Source: an uncultured Clostridia bacterium (GTDB taxonomy: Bacteria > Bacillota_A > Clostridia > Christensenellales > Aristaeellaceae). From it: a stretch of DNA of 29,075 nucleotides. The notes below the pieces were generated by a model. It worked only from the letters and a program-made list of their open reading frames with translations, was not told the DNA's origin and did no database searches. The stretch is from contig CAMVDI010000002.1 of the NCBI GenBank assembly GCA_947166205.1, forward strand, positions 1-29,075, written 5' to 3'. Of the stretch, positions 1-8,476 are shown piece by piece. Within the stretch, counting starts at the first letter, position 1; every line of letters starts with the position of its first letter. The position numbers and the translations under genes are program-made.

Positions 1-871
<871 letters not shown>

Positions 872-909
872 TTAGGCGATTGAATCAGTTCCGTGGGGCC
901 GGCGCCCGC

Positions 910-2094
910 CTACCGGGGCAGGCTCAGGGAATAAACCGTCTCCCCGGAAGCCACCAGGGCCCGGCCGTCCTTCGTCACGCCGAAGAAGGCCGTGATCTTC
1001 TCGTTCTCCGGCACGGGCATCCCGCTGACGAAAAACCGCTGGCTGTTCACGTCCGCCCGGTACAGGTATTCCTCGCTGAAGGCGTAGATATTGCCCCGCC
1101 AGATGCAGGCCCCGACGCAGGCCGAGGGCACCGTGTACCGCTTGTCCCGGCTGCCCTCCAGCACCCGGAGCTCCCGGATGGACTGGACGCCGCTGGTCTG
1201 GCTGGTCCGGGCCATCAGCATCTTGGCGGAACCCCGCTCGGGAATCTCGTAGTCGATCAGCTTCCATCCGTAGACCAGCATGGTGGCGTTGGTGTCCTGG
1301 ACGCATTTGTAGTCGTAGGAGTAGCACTGCTGGGTGTTGAAAACCCGAAGCTTCGCGTTCTCATAGACGATCCCGTAGGTCAGGGATTCCCCCAGCCCCA
1401 CCTCGCCGGTGTTCATCTTGCCCACCTGGAAGGTGTTCAGGATGGTGTTCGGCGCGGTGCCGAAAACATCCAGGCTCAGGGTCCAGAGGTATTCGCCCTG
1501 GTCCCCGAAAAACCCGGTATCCAGGATCATCAGCCCGGAGTAGGCTTCCTGCTCCGCGTCGATCTGGGCGCCCCGCAGGTCCTTGATCAGAAGCTTGGAT
1601 TCCATGTCCGGTCCGACCACCGCCGCGCAGTAGCGTTCCCCGACCCGGACAAACTGGACCGTTCCCTCCATGGTTTCGTTATAGGTGGCGTTTCCGTTCT
1701 GATCCACCAGGTACATCTGCATCCCGCTCCAGATGGCGATATGCCGCGGCCCCGCGTAAAAGGAGGCCTCCGGCCCCGCCGGGAAGCTCCACCGGATGGT
1801 TCCCGTCGAGGACAGGCAGTGCAGGTTCACCCCGTCGTAGTACAGGACGCTGTCCCCGAAGGGGGTCACTTCCTGGCTGGCGTAGCAGGGCATGCGCACC
1901 GCCCCGTTCTCCGCCGGGCCCCGCCCCCGCAGGAAACGGTAGCCGATCAGCAGGGCCACCGCCGCGGCCACCAGGATGATCCAGCTGCGGATCTGCCGGG
2001 CCCGCTTCTCCTCCTGGCTCTTTCTGGGCTCCGCCGCGTTCCGGCCCCGGGGCCGGATCAGCTGGTCGGTCTGTCTGTTTTTCGTCCTGGCCAT
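910..2094 (-). CDS. Membrane-anchored beta-propeller-like protein (DUF5711 family)
   Basis: The protein has 394 residues. A basic cytoplasmic tail (about 1-37, many Arg/Lys) is followed by one hydrophobic segment at about 38-53 and a long extracytoplasmic part rich in beta-strand-like stretches with repeated Trp/Tyr/Gly pairs, consistent with a WD40/PQQ-like propeller. This layout fits the DUF5711 proteins of Clostridia, whose function is unknown. The start is supported by a GGAGGG site 8 nt before the ATG. It sits between mrp and proS on the same strand with gaps of 88 and 68 nt, so cotranscription is plausible, but the neighbours do not reveal its role. No catalytic residues are recognised. 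The family assignment rests on topology and remembered resemblance; the membrane anchor is clear. Confidence 0.75.
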   Translation of the reverse strand: MARTKNRQTDQLIRPRGRNAAEPRKSQEEKRARQIRSWIILVAAAVALLIGYRFLRGRGPAENGAVRMPCYASQEVTPFGDSVLYYDGVNLHCLSSTGTIRWSFPAGPEASFYAGPRHIAIWSGMQMYLVDQNGNATYNETMEGTVQFVRVGERYCAAVVGPDMESKLLIKDLRGAQIDAEQEAYSGLMILDTGFFGDQGEYLWTLSLDVFGTAPNTILNTFQVGKMNTGEVGLGESLTYGIVYENAKLRVFNTQQCYSYDYKCVQDTNATMLVYGWKLIDYEIPERGSAKMLMARTSQTSGVQSIRELRVLEGSRDKRYTVPSACVGACIWRGNIYAFSEEYLYRADVNSQRFFVSGMPVPENEKITAFFGVTKDGRALVASGETVYSLSLPR

Positions 2095-2182
2095 CCAGTC
2101 CCTCCTCTCCGAAGCCTCTCGCGGTTCACCCGGTTTTCATCGGCGCCGGGGCGCCGGCTCCCGCCGGCCCCCTGGCGCGCCT

Positions 2183-3022
2183 TTATCCGATCCTTCTGTT
2201 CGGGCAGTTCTCCACCGCCGCCAGCGCCCCGTCCATCCAGTCCTCGTTGAACAGCTCGATCACGCCGGTATCGCATTCCCGGGCCAGGGCCGGATCCATC
2301 GGGATCTGGGCCAGCAGGGGCAGGGAGTGCTCCTGGGCGATCCGCAGGGTTTTGCTTTCCCCGAAGGGATAGAGCTTCTTTCCGCAGTCCGGGCAGGCGA
2401 TCCAGCTCATGTTCTCGATGATGCCCAGCACGGGGATGTTCATCATCTTCGCCATGTTGACCGCCTTCTCCACGATCATGCCCACCAGCTCCTGGGGGCT
2501 TGTGACGATCAGAATGCCGTCCACCGGCAGGCTCTGGAAAACGGTCAGCGGCACGTCCCCGGTTCCCGGAGGCATGTCCACAAACATGTAGTCCACCTCG
2601 CCCCAGACCACGTCGGTCCAGAACTGCTTCACCGTCCCGCTGATCAGACTTCCCCGCCAGACCACGGGATCCGTGTCGTTCTCCAGCAGCAGGTTGACGC
2701 TCATCATTTTAATGCCCGTCCGGCTCTCCGCCGGCAGGATCCCCTCCTCGCTGCCCATGGCGGGATCCCGCACCCCGAACATCTTCGGGATGCTGGGCCC
2801 GGTGATGTCCCCGTCCAGGATCGCTGTGCTGAATCCGTTCCGGCGGGCCAGCACGGCCATCAGCCCGGTCACCAGGCTTTTTCCCACGCCGCCCTTGCCG
2901 CTGACCACCGCGATCACCTTTTTGACCTTGCTGTGGGCGTTCAGCGGCGCCAGCAGGCTCTCCTGGGTCCGGCTGGAACAGCTCTGCCCGCAGGTGGAGC
3001 AGTCATGTGTGCATTCTGACAT
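2183..3022 (-). CDS. mrp: Mrp/NBP35-type iron-sulfur cluster carrier ATPase
   Basis: A 279-residue P-loop ATPase of the ApbC/Mrp/NBP35 group, which carries or transfers Fe-S clusters to apoproteins in the cytoplasm. The deviant Walker A, GKGGVGKS, is at 42-49. MFVDMPPGTGD follows at about 146-156, and the CPDC pair (C210, C213) that binds the bridging cluster lies in WIACPDCGKKLYPFG. The N-terminus has a further cysteine cluster (C4, C8, C11, C15), resembling the N-terminal cluster site of NBP35-type proteins, which many bacterial Mrp proteins lack. The ATG is preceded by GAGGTGAG. The gene lies between the DUF5711 gene and the peptidoglycan-binding lipoprotein on the same strand. Family identity is secure; specific client proteins cannot be told from context. 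Confidence 0.93.
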   Translation of the reverse strand: MSECTHDCSTCGQSCSSRTQESLLAPLNAHSKVKKVIAVVSGKGGVGKSLVTGLMAVLARRNGFSTAILDGDITGPSIPKMFGVRDPAMGSEEGILPAESRTGIKMMSVNLLLENDTDPVVWRGSLISGTVKQFWTDVVWGEVDYMFVDMPPGTGDVPLTVFQSLPVDGILIVTSPQELVGMIVEKAVNMAKMMNIPVLGIIENMSWIACPDCGKKLYPFGESKTLRIAQEHSLPLLAQIPMDPALARECDTGVIELFNEDWMDGALAAVENCPNRRIG

Positions 3023-3147
3023 TCTTTTCTCACCTCATTGTCCGTTTTCCTGATCTTTCCGTGCTGCGGGGCCTGCCCCTCAGATTCCGGAGAGAACCGC
3101 CGGCGCCCTTCCGCCGGTGCCCCGTCCCCCGTCAGGCCGCGCCCCGC

Positions 3148-5211
3148 TCAGTATCCGAAGAGGATCACCAGCGTTTTTCCGCCGGCCACCCCGTCCGCCG
3201 TCAGCCCGTTGTCCCGCTGGAAGGCCCTGACCGCCGCCTCCGTGGCGTCGTCATAGGTTCCCGTGATGGATTCCAGATATCCCGCCTGAACCAGGCAGTC
3301 CTGGATCTCAACCACCAGTTCCCCCCGGTCCCCGGGCCGGGCGGTGTCGTAGTCCACCGCCGCCGCGGTGGCCGCCAGCGCGTCCGGCGAGTAGAGCCTG
3401 GCCAGCGTGGCGCTGCCCGCGACCCCGTCCACCGGGCTCAGCTTGTTCTGAATCTGGAAAGCCCGTACCGCGTCCGCCGTGGTGGCGCCGTAGCTTCCGT
3501 CGATCTTTCCGTCGTAGTATCCCAGCTCGTACAGGGTGTACTGCAGGTTCCGCACGGCGCTGCCTTCCTCCCCCTCCCGCAGCGCGGAGTAGGAGATGGC
3601 CGCGGCGTCCCCGTACAGCGCCCGCTGGGTGGCGGGGCCCGCCTTTCCGTCCACGGTCAGGTTGTTCCGCAGCTGGAAGGCCATGACCGCCGCCGCGGTG
3701 CCTTCGCCGAAGCTGCCGTCCACCGCGCCGTTGTAGTATCCCAGCTTCTTCAGCCGCTCCTGCAGCCTCCGGACCGTCTCGCCCCGGGTGCCCTCCTCCA
3801 GCGTGACGTATCCCGTGGAGGAAATGTCCGAGGTGTTGACTCCGGTGGAGGCGGTGCTCTGGATTCTCGCCGAGGTATCCACGGGAGATCCGCCGTTTTT
3901 GACGGCGTCGTCGCCGTAGAGCCTGTTCAGCGTCGCCGTGCCGGCCTTTCCGTCCGCGGTCAGTCCGTTGCGCTGCTGGAAGGCGATGACCGCCGCCTCC
4001 GTGGCGATTCCGTAGCTTCCGTCCACCGCCCCCGTCAGGTATCCCAGCTCCTTCAGCCGCCGCTGCAGCGCCCGGACCTCGTCGCCCTCGCTGCCCTTCT
4101 CCAGGGTTTCCCCGGTGCTGGCCGCGGGGGAGGATACCCGGGCCGCGCTGTCGGAATACAGCGCCCGCAGCGTGTCCGGACCGGCCACGCCGTCCTCCCA
4201 CAGGCCCTTGGTCTTTTTCTGGAAGGCCCGCACCGCGGCTTCCGTCGCCTCGTCATAGGTGCCGGTGGCCTTCCCGCCCAGATATCCCAGCTGGATCAGC
4301 CGGTTCTGCAGCGTCCGCACCTTCTGTCCGCTGGCCCCCGCCTGCAGGTAGTATTCCCTGCTCAGGTTCGGGGTCGCCGTGGGCCGGGGCGTAGCCGTCA
4401 CTTTCTTCGTGGGCTTCGGCGTGGCCGTCGGCCGGGAGGTGGCCTTGGCGGTGGGCTTTGGCGTGGCGTTGGCCTCCCGCTTGCTGACGGTGGAGTTCAG
4501 CTTCTGCAGGGTCTTCTCCCCCGCCTTGCCGTCCGCGGTCAGCCCGTTCGCCTTCTGGAAGGCCTTGACGGCCGCCTCCGTGGCGGGGCCGAAATCCCCG
4601 TCCGCGGATCCCGTATACCATCCCAGCTCCTTCAGCCGCCGCTGCAGCTTCCGGACCTCTTCGGAGTTCGTGAATCCGCGCTGCAGGCTCTTCGGGGTCG
4701 GGGTCGGCGTGGCCGGCGGCGCCGTCACCACCTGGATGGCGGGCTTCGGCGTCGGGGTCGGGGCCGCCGTCCCGCCCTCCGTCTGTCCCGGCGCCGGCGT
4801 TCTGGTCACCAGGGAAACCGGCCCCTGATTCGTGACCGTCGGCGCGGTTTCCGCCGGGTTCGCGGTAATCCCCTCCGGGGGATTCGTCGTCACCGTCACC
4901 GTGCCCCATCCGCTCCATCCGCTGGCCTGGGTGGGCGTGGGAACGGGCGTCTCCTGGGTCCCGGATCCGGTGACCGTGATCACGCCCTGGCCGGGATTGC
5001 CGAAAAGGTTCTGCGTCTCAATGGCGATGGTGTCCGGCGTCACCTCCACGGTGGCCGTCGGCGCCAGCGTCTGGAAAACCAGGTTCCCGCCGGAGGTCGG
5101 ATATTCGTTTCCGCTGATGTCGTCCGGCGCGATGTAGCATCCGGAAAGGGTCAGGCAGAGCCCCAGCCCGCCGGCCAGCAGAAGGTATTTGATCCAGGTC
5201 TGCTTCTTCAT
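3148..5211 (-). CDS. Lipoprotein with six peptidoglycan-binding (PG_binding_1) repeats
   Basis: The 687-residue protein starts with a signal peptide ending in a lipobox (LTLSGC, lipidated Cys25), so it should be anchored to the outer face of the membrane. A Thr/Pro-rich stretch (about 50-178, with TPTPKP-like runs) leads to six PG_binding_1 repeats at roughly 186-238, 297-352, 378-432, 479-533, 552-607 and 631-685, each with the hallmark Q-x-x-L-x-x-L-G-Y and T-x-x-A-V-x-x-F-Q. A second TP-rich linker (about 249-282) separates repeats 1 and 2. No hydrolase, transpeptidase or NlpC/P60 domain is present, so it looks like a wall-binding scaffold rather than an enzyme. The start has a GGAGG site. 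The secreted RNase gene is immediately upstream on the same strand and has a similar Pro/Thr linker. Confidence 0.93.
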   Translation of the reverse strand: MKKQTWIKYLLLAGGLGLCLTLSGCYIAPDDISGNEYPTSGGNLVFQTLAPTATVEVTPDTIAIETQNLFGNPGQGVITVTGSGTQETPVPTPTQASGWSGWGTVTVTTNPPEGITANPAETAPTVTNQGPVSLVTRTPAPGQTEGGTAAPTPTPKPAIQVVTAPPATPTPTPKSLQRGFTNSEEVRKLQRRLKELGWYTGSADGDFGPATEAAVKAFQKANGLTADGKAGEKTLQKLNSTVSKREANATPKPTAKATSRPTATPKPTKKVTATPRPTATPNLSREYYLQAGASGQKVRTLQNRLIQLGYLGGKATGTYDEATEAAVRAFQKKTKGLWEDGVAGPDTLRALYSDSAARVSSPAASTGETLEKGSEGDEVRALQRRLKELGYLTGAVDGSYGIATEAAVIAFQQRNGLTADGKAGTATLNRLYGDDAVKNGGSPVDTSARIQSTASTGVNTSDISSTGYVTLEEGTRGETVRRLQERLKKLGYYNGAVDGSFGEGTAAAVMAFQLRNNLTVDGKAGPATQRALYGDAAAISYSALREGEEGSAVRNLQYTLYELGYYDGKIDGSYGATTADAVRAFQIQNKLSPVDGVAGSATLARLYSPDALAATAAAVDYDTARPGDRGELVVEIQDCLVQAGYLESITGTYDDATEAAVRAFQRDNGLTADGVAGGKTLVILFGY

Positions 5212-5238
5212 GTCTCCGCCCTCCTCTCCGTCTTTCTT

Positions 5239-5333
5239 CCGTCATTTCATCCCGCCGGGGATCCGTCTCCGCCGCCGGGCGTTGTTTTCCCCCGGCCGGG
5301 TGTTATCCGCCGCCGGGCGTTATTTCCCGCCGG
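5239..5333 (-). repeat. Array of five degenerate 17-21 nt units copying the 3' end of the barnase-like gene
   Basis: Read on the minus strand, the last codons and stop of the RNase gene (CCGGCGGGAAATAACGC, at 5317-5333) are followed by related units at 5300-5316 (CCGGCGGCGGATAACAC), 5279-5299, 5260-5278 and 5239-5259. All begin CCGGC(C/G)G. Units 1 and 2 carry a TAA and unit 5 a TGA. The units fill the whole gap to within 30 nt of the next gene. The first unit lies inside the coding sequence. Confidence 0.8.
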
Positions 5334-6036
5334 AGCTCTGCCCCGTCGGAAACAGCTCCTCAAAGGTTTCGTAGTGATCCCGGGTCACCCAGACCCGCCC
5401 GTCGGTGGAAAAGATGATCCGTTCCGCCCGCCGCTTTCCGCGGGTGTAGTTGCAGTCTGCCTCGTAATAGCTGACGCCCTTCACGATGGGCAGCTTTCCC
5501 TGATAGTTGCCGAAGTAGTCCCCGCCGATGCTCTTTCCCGGCGCCACGTCGCTGACGTAGTTGCGGGAACTGTCCCATCCCAGGGCTCTGGCTTCCCTCT
5601 TGGTGATGAAGTTCTCCGGCAGCTTCATGTCATGGGAGAACAGGTAGTCCGCGATGCTCCGGGGATCGATGATCGGCCCCTCGGGCACGGGCGTGGCCGT
5701 GGGCCCTTTCCCCCCGGCGCCCTGGGTTCCCTTCTCCCCGCCGGTCCCCTTCCCGGGTTTCGGCGTCGTTTCCGCCGCGGGCTTCGGCGTAGCCGTGTTC
5801 CGCTTCTTCCGGCTCCTGGCCTGCAGGTCCCCGCCCGGCCGCTCCGGCGTCTCTCCGTCCGCGTCCCCCGGGGCCGCGGCCCATCCCGAGGCTCCTTCCG
5901 CCCCGCCCGCCGGGGCGGCGTAACGTGAAAGCTCCGGATTTCCCGGAGCCGGGAAGCCTCCGGCGGAAACCGTTCCGACAACCGCCGTCACCAGAATCAG
6001 CGCCAGGGCCAGGACAATGCTCGCGATCCTTTTCAT
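5320..6036 (-). CDS. Secreted barnase-family ribonuclease with long disordered linker
   Basis: The protein has 238 residues: a signal peptide (about 1-25, cleavage probable after VSA), a Gly/Pro/Thr-rich linker (about 28-120) and a C-terminal barnase-like guanyl-preferring RNase domain (about 122-228). The domain aligns by eye with barnase through ADYL, ITK(R/S)EA-ALGW, DVAPGKSIGGD, EAD-NYT-G, RI-(F/Y)S(T/S)D and DHYETF. The catalytic set is intact: K146, E192, R202/R206 and H221 match barnase K27, E73, R83/R87 and H102. It should cleave RNA outside the cell. Its ATG lies 1 nt after the rlmH stop with only a poor ribosome site, so translational coupling is likely. No barstar-like inhibitor gene is seen beside it. 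A tandem array of its own 3' end follows the stop. Confidence 0.9.
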   Translation of the reverse strand: MKRIASIVLALALILVTAVVGTVSAGGFPAPGNPELSRYAAPAGGAEGASGWAAAPGDADGETPERPGGDLQARSRKKRNTATPKPAAETTPKPGKGTGGEKGTQGAGGKGPTATPVPEGPIIDPRSIADYLFSHDMKLPENFITKREARALGWDSSRNYVSDVAPGKSIGGDYFGNYQGKLPIVKGVSYYEADCNYTRGKRRAERIIFSTDGRVWVTRDHYETFEELFPTGQSSGGK

Positions 6037-6037
6037 C

Positions 6038-6517
6038 CTATTTGTGATACCTTTCTCCGGCGTTGATCTTCTCCGCCCGGTACAGCTGCTCCAGCAGCAT
6101 CACCTTTGCCAGCTGGTGCGGAAAAGTCATCCGGCTCATGCTCATCTCGCCGTCCGCCCGGGCCAGCACGTTTTCCCCCAGCCCCAGGCTCCCGCCGATC
6201 ACAAAAACCATCCGCGCCGTTCCCCGGTTCTTCGCCTCCCGGATCTCATCGGCCAGCTCCGGGCTGGACAGCTGCTTTCCGGGAATGGTCAGGGCGATCA
6301 CCCTGTCCCCGGGGCGGATCCGCTGGAGAATCGCTTCCCCTTCCCGCCTGCGGATGGCGGCTTCCTCCGCGGGGGAGGCGCCGTCCCGCTCCGGCAGATC
6401 CGGGATCTCCGCCTCCTCGTAGCGTCCGAACCGGCTCAGCCGCTTCAGGTATTCGTCCGCCATCTGGCGGTAGGGCTTCTCCTTCAGCTTCCCCACGGAA
6501 ACAACCGTAACGATCAT
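6038..6517 (-). CDS. rlmH: 23S rRNA pseudouridine-1915 N3-methyltransferase RlmH
   Basis: A 159-residue SPOUT-class methyltransferase, the normal length for RlmH. It methylates N3 of pseudouridine 1915 in helix 69 of 23S rRNA on the assembled ribosome, using S-adenosylmethionine. The protein starts MIVTVVSVGKLKEK and ends in the knot region with FVIGGSLGLG and the terminal YRAEKINAGERYHK that is highly conserved in this family. The ATG has a GGGGAAGAG site. It lies 62 nt downstream of the TrmH-type methyltransferase gene, and its stop nearly touches the barnase-like gene start. In many Bacillota rlmH is a single housekeeping gene near the origin, so the coupling to a secreted RNase gene is unusual. 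Confidence 0.97.
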   Translation of the reverse strand: MIVTVVSVGKLKEKPYRQMADEYLKRLSRFGRYEEAEIPDLPERDGASPAEEAAIRRREGEAILQRIRPGDRVIALTIPGKQLSSPELADEIREAKNRGTARMVFVIGGSLGLGENVLARADGEMSMSRMTFPHQLAKVMLLEQLYRAEKINAGERYHK

Positions 6518-6579
6518 CCGCGCTCTTCCCCGGCGCCCCGGCTCCCGGGCATCCGGGGCCTTGCGCCGTATCCTTCAGT

Positions 6580-7320
6580 TTATGCCCCGCCGGTTTCTTT
6601 GTCAAGGAAGGCATAGATGCCGATCCCCGCAGCGATGGCCAGGTTCAGGGAGTCCACCTGGTCATTGCTGGGAATCCGGACCGGCCGGCCCACCTTCGCG
6701 AATTCCGGCGGAAGCCCCCGGCCCTCGTTGCCGAAGATCAGCGTCCGCCGCCGCGGAACCCCGTCCCGCAAAGCCTCCCCCAGCGGCACGGAGGCGTCCA
6801 GCATGAAGGGGTAGTAGGCCCGCTCCCCCATCTCCTGCCGGTAGGTCTCAAAGCTGTCGTAAACCCGGACCCGCATCCGGAACAGGCTTCCCATGCTGGC
6901 CCGGACGGTCCGGGGATCGAAGAGGTCCACGCAGGGGCGGATCATCGCCAGGTCCCGGACCCCCAGCCCCAGGGCCGTCCGCAGGATCGTGCCCGCGTTG
7001 CCGCTGTCGCCGGGCTGGTGCAGCACCACATGGGGGCATTCCGGATCCAGCCGGTCCTCAAACTTCGCGAAAACCGCCGCCGCGTGGCAGTTCTCCTTGC
7101 CGCTGATCCGGCTCAGCACCCGGTCCGCCGTCTCAACCCGGATCCCGATCTCCCGGGCCAGGGCCGTCAGCTTTTCCGTTCCTTCCCGGCCCGCCGCCCC
7201 GGTGCTGATCAGCACCCGGCGCGCCTTGTCCGGCCGGGCGGTCAGGCATTCCAGGGCCGGAAAAAAGCCCGGGGCGTAGCTGTAGTCCAGCTCCGCCTTG
7301 TATCCGCTTAAGGATGGCAT
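6580..7320 (-). CDS. TrmH/SpoU-family RNA 2'-O-methyltransferase
   Basis: The 246-residue protein has a small N-terminal substrate-binding domain (about 1-90) and a C-terminal SPOUT catalytic domain. Motif 1 is seen in QPGDSGNAGTILRTA with the conserved N and R, motif 2 in IFGNEGRGLPPE, and motif 3 in IPSNDQVDSLNLAIAAGIGIY. These identify a SAM-dependent ribose methyltransferase of rRNA or tRNA. In the usual motif 3 the residues are S-L-N-V; here SLNLA serves. The exact RNA target cannot be told. The start has GGGAGGAAG. It lies upstream of rlmH on the same strand, giving two RNA-methylation genes in a row, and 75 nt downstream of the radical SAM gene. Confidence 0.92.
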   Translation of the reverse strand: MPSLSGYKAELDYSYAPGFFPALECLTARPDKARRVLISTGAAGREGTEKLTALAREIGIRVETADRVLSRISGKENCHAAAVFAKFEDRLDPECPHVVLHQPGDSGNAGTILRTALGLGVRDLAMIRPCVDLFDPRTVRASMGSLFRMRVRVYDSFETYRQEMGERAYYPFMLDASVPLGEALRDGVPRRRTLIFGNEGRGLPPEFAKVGRPVRIPSNDQVDSLNLAIAAGIGIYAFLDKETGGA

Positions 7321-7395
7321 GTTCTTCCTCCCGCCCCGTTCTCCTCCGGAAACCTTCCGCCGGCTTCCCGGCCGGAGCGGTCCCCGCTCTCTCCG

Positions 7396-8394
7396 TTATC
7401 TCCGGTCCTTCAGCCGGTTTTTCTCGTCCCCGCCCAGCCGGTTCGCGCTCTCCTGGTTTCCGGCCAGGATGTTCCGGACCAGGGCCATCCGGAACCCGGC
7501 GTCGATAAAGTCGCAGTGCTTGCAGAAGGCGTAGTTCTGCCGGCCCTGGGCCACCGCCTCCCGCATCTTCCGCAGCTTCGGGTTGTCCCAGCATTCCTGC
7601 ACCGTCATGGTGTGCAGGTCGCCGAAGTCCGTCACCTCGTAGTTGTCGCAGCAGCAAAGCCCCACCTTGCCGTTGGGCATGATCCACATGTCCGTGAAGG
7701 GCAGGAGGCAGGTTTCCTTCACCACCTTTTCCGTGGCCTTCTTGTTCGGCGCGGATCCGGCCCGGTTGGTCAGCACCTCCTGCAGATAGCGCATCTGGAT
7801 CACGATGTCGATATCCTTGAACTCATCCGGATGGGCCTGGGCGTAGTCGTGGATCTGCTGGATGTTCTTGTGCAGCTTGTAGCTGTTGGCGTAGTTGTTG
7901 ATAATCAGCTGGTCCAGATAGGGCTGCAGCGCCTTCAGCTTTTCCATGTTCAGGATCAGCCCGTTGGTGGACATGAAGATGTAGCAGTCCGGCAGCTTCT
8001 CCCGGGCGTATTTGTGCAGCTCCACGATCCGCTTGTCCAGCAGGGGCTCGTTGTTTCCGTAGAGGGTCAGGTGCCCCTTGTATCCCCAGTCCGCCAGCTG
8101 GTCGATGATGGACTTGTACAGATCCATCTCCATCAGCATGAAGGGCCGCTTCTCCGCGTGGATGTTCGCCGTGCAGAAGGCGCAGGTGGAGTTGCACCGG
8201 TTGATGGTCTCGATGTTGACCACGTTGGGCATGGGCGCTTCCTTCTGGCTCAGGAAGAAATCCGTGTATTTCTTCTGCATCTTCCGCCGGGTGATGAACT
8301 GCATCTTCAGATACGCTTCCCCGGCCAGCCGCGGAAACTTTACCCGCGCCCAGAACCCGAATTTACCCATAAAGCTGCTGACTCTGATTCCCAT
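7396..8394 (-). CDS. Radical SAM/SPASM-domain protein
   Basis: A 332-residue radical SAM enzyme. The cluster-binding CxxxCxxC motif is CNSTCAFC (C67, C71, C74), followed by the TLYGNNEPLLDKRI segment, which matches the GGEP region of the family with NNEP in place of GGEP. The C-terminal part has SPASM-type cysteines: the GLCCCDN cluster and C291/C294 (CKHC). These would hold auxiliary Fe-S clusters, as in peptide- or sugar-modifying members. The ATG has GGGAG. The FAD oxidoreductase gene lies 69 nt upstream on the same strand, so the two may act in one pathway. No precursor peptide gene was found between or beside them. The substrate is unknown. Confidence 0.88.
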   Translation of the reverse strand: MGIRVSSFMGKFGFWARVKFPRLAGEAYLKMQFITRRKMQKKYTDFFLSQKEAPMPNVVNIETINRCNSTCAFCTANIHAEKRPFMLMEMDLYKSIIDQLADWGYKGHLTLYGNNEPLLDKRIVELHKYAREKLPDCYIFMSTNGLILNMEKLKALQPYLDQLIINNYANSYKLHKNIQQIHDYAQAHPDEFKDIDIVIQMRYLQEVLTNRAGSAPNKKATEKVVKETCLLPFTDMWIMPNGKVGLCCCDNYEVTDFGDLHTMTVQECWDNPKLRKMREAVAQGRQNYAFCKHCDFIDAGFRMALVRNILAGNQESANRLGGDEKNRLKDRR

Positions 8395-8423
8395 CTTATT
8401 CTCCCGATTTCTTTGTTCCGCTT

Positions 8424-8476
8424 CCTCAGGACTTGCCCGAGGCGCTCCTGTCCGTGCTCACCCTCAGGACTTGCCC
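8424..8476 (-). repeat. 15-bp direct repeat of the FAD-oxidoreductase gene 3' end including its stop
   Basis: On the minus strand GGGCAAGTCCTGAGG occurs at 8462-8476, spanning the last codons and TGA of the oxidoreductase gene. It occurs again perfectly at 8424-8438, 38 nt downstream, in the gap before the radical SAM gene. Confidence 0.85.

Noticed and set aside
3007..5928. 973-codon plus-strand open frame
   Set aside because: Arg/Gly/Pro-rich shadow of the lipoprotein and RNase genes with no recognisable domain or ribosome site.
6038..6517. Possible barstar-like inhibitor next to the RNase gene
   Set aside because: The adjacent gene is clearly RlmH.
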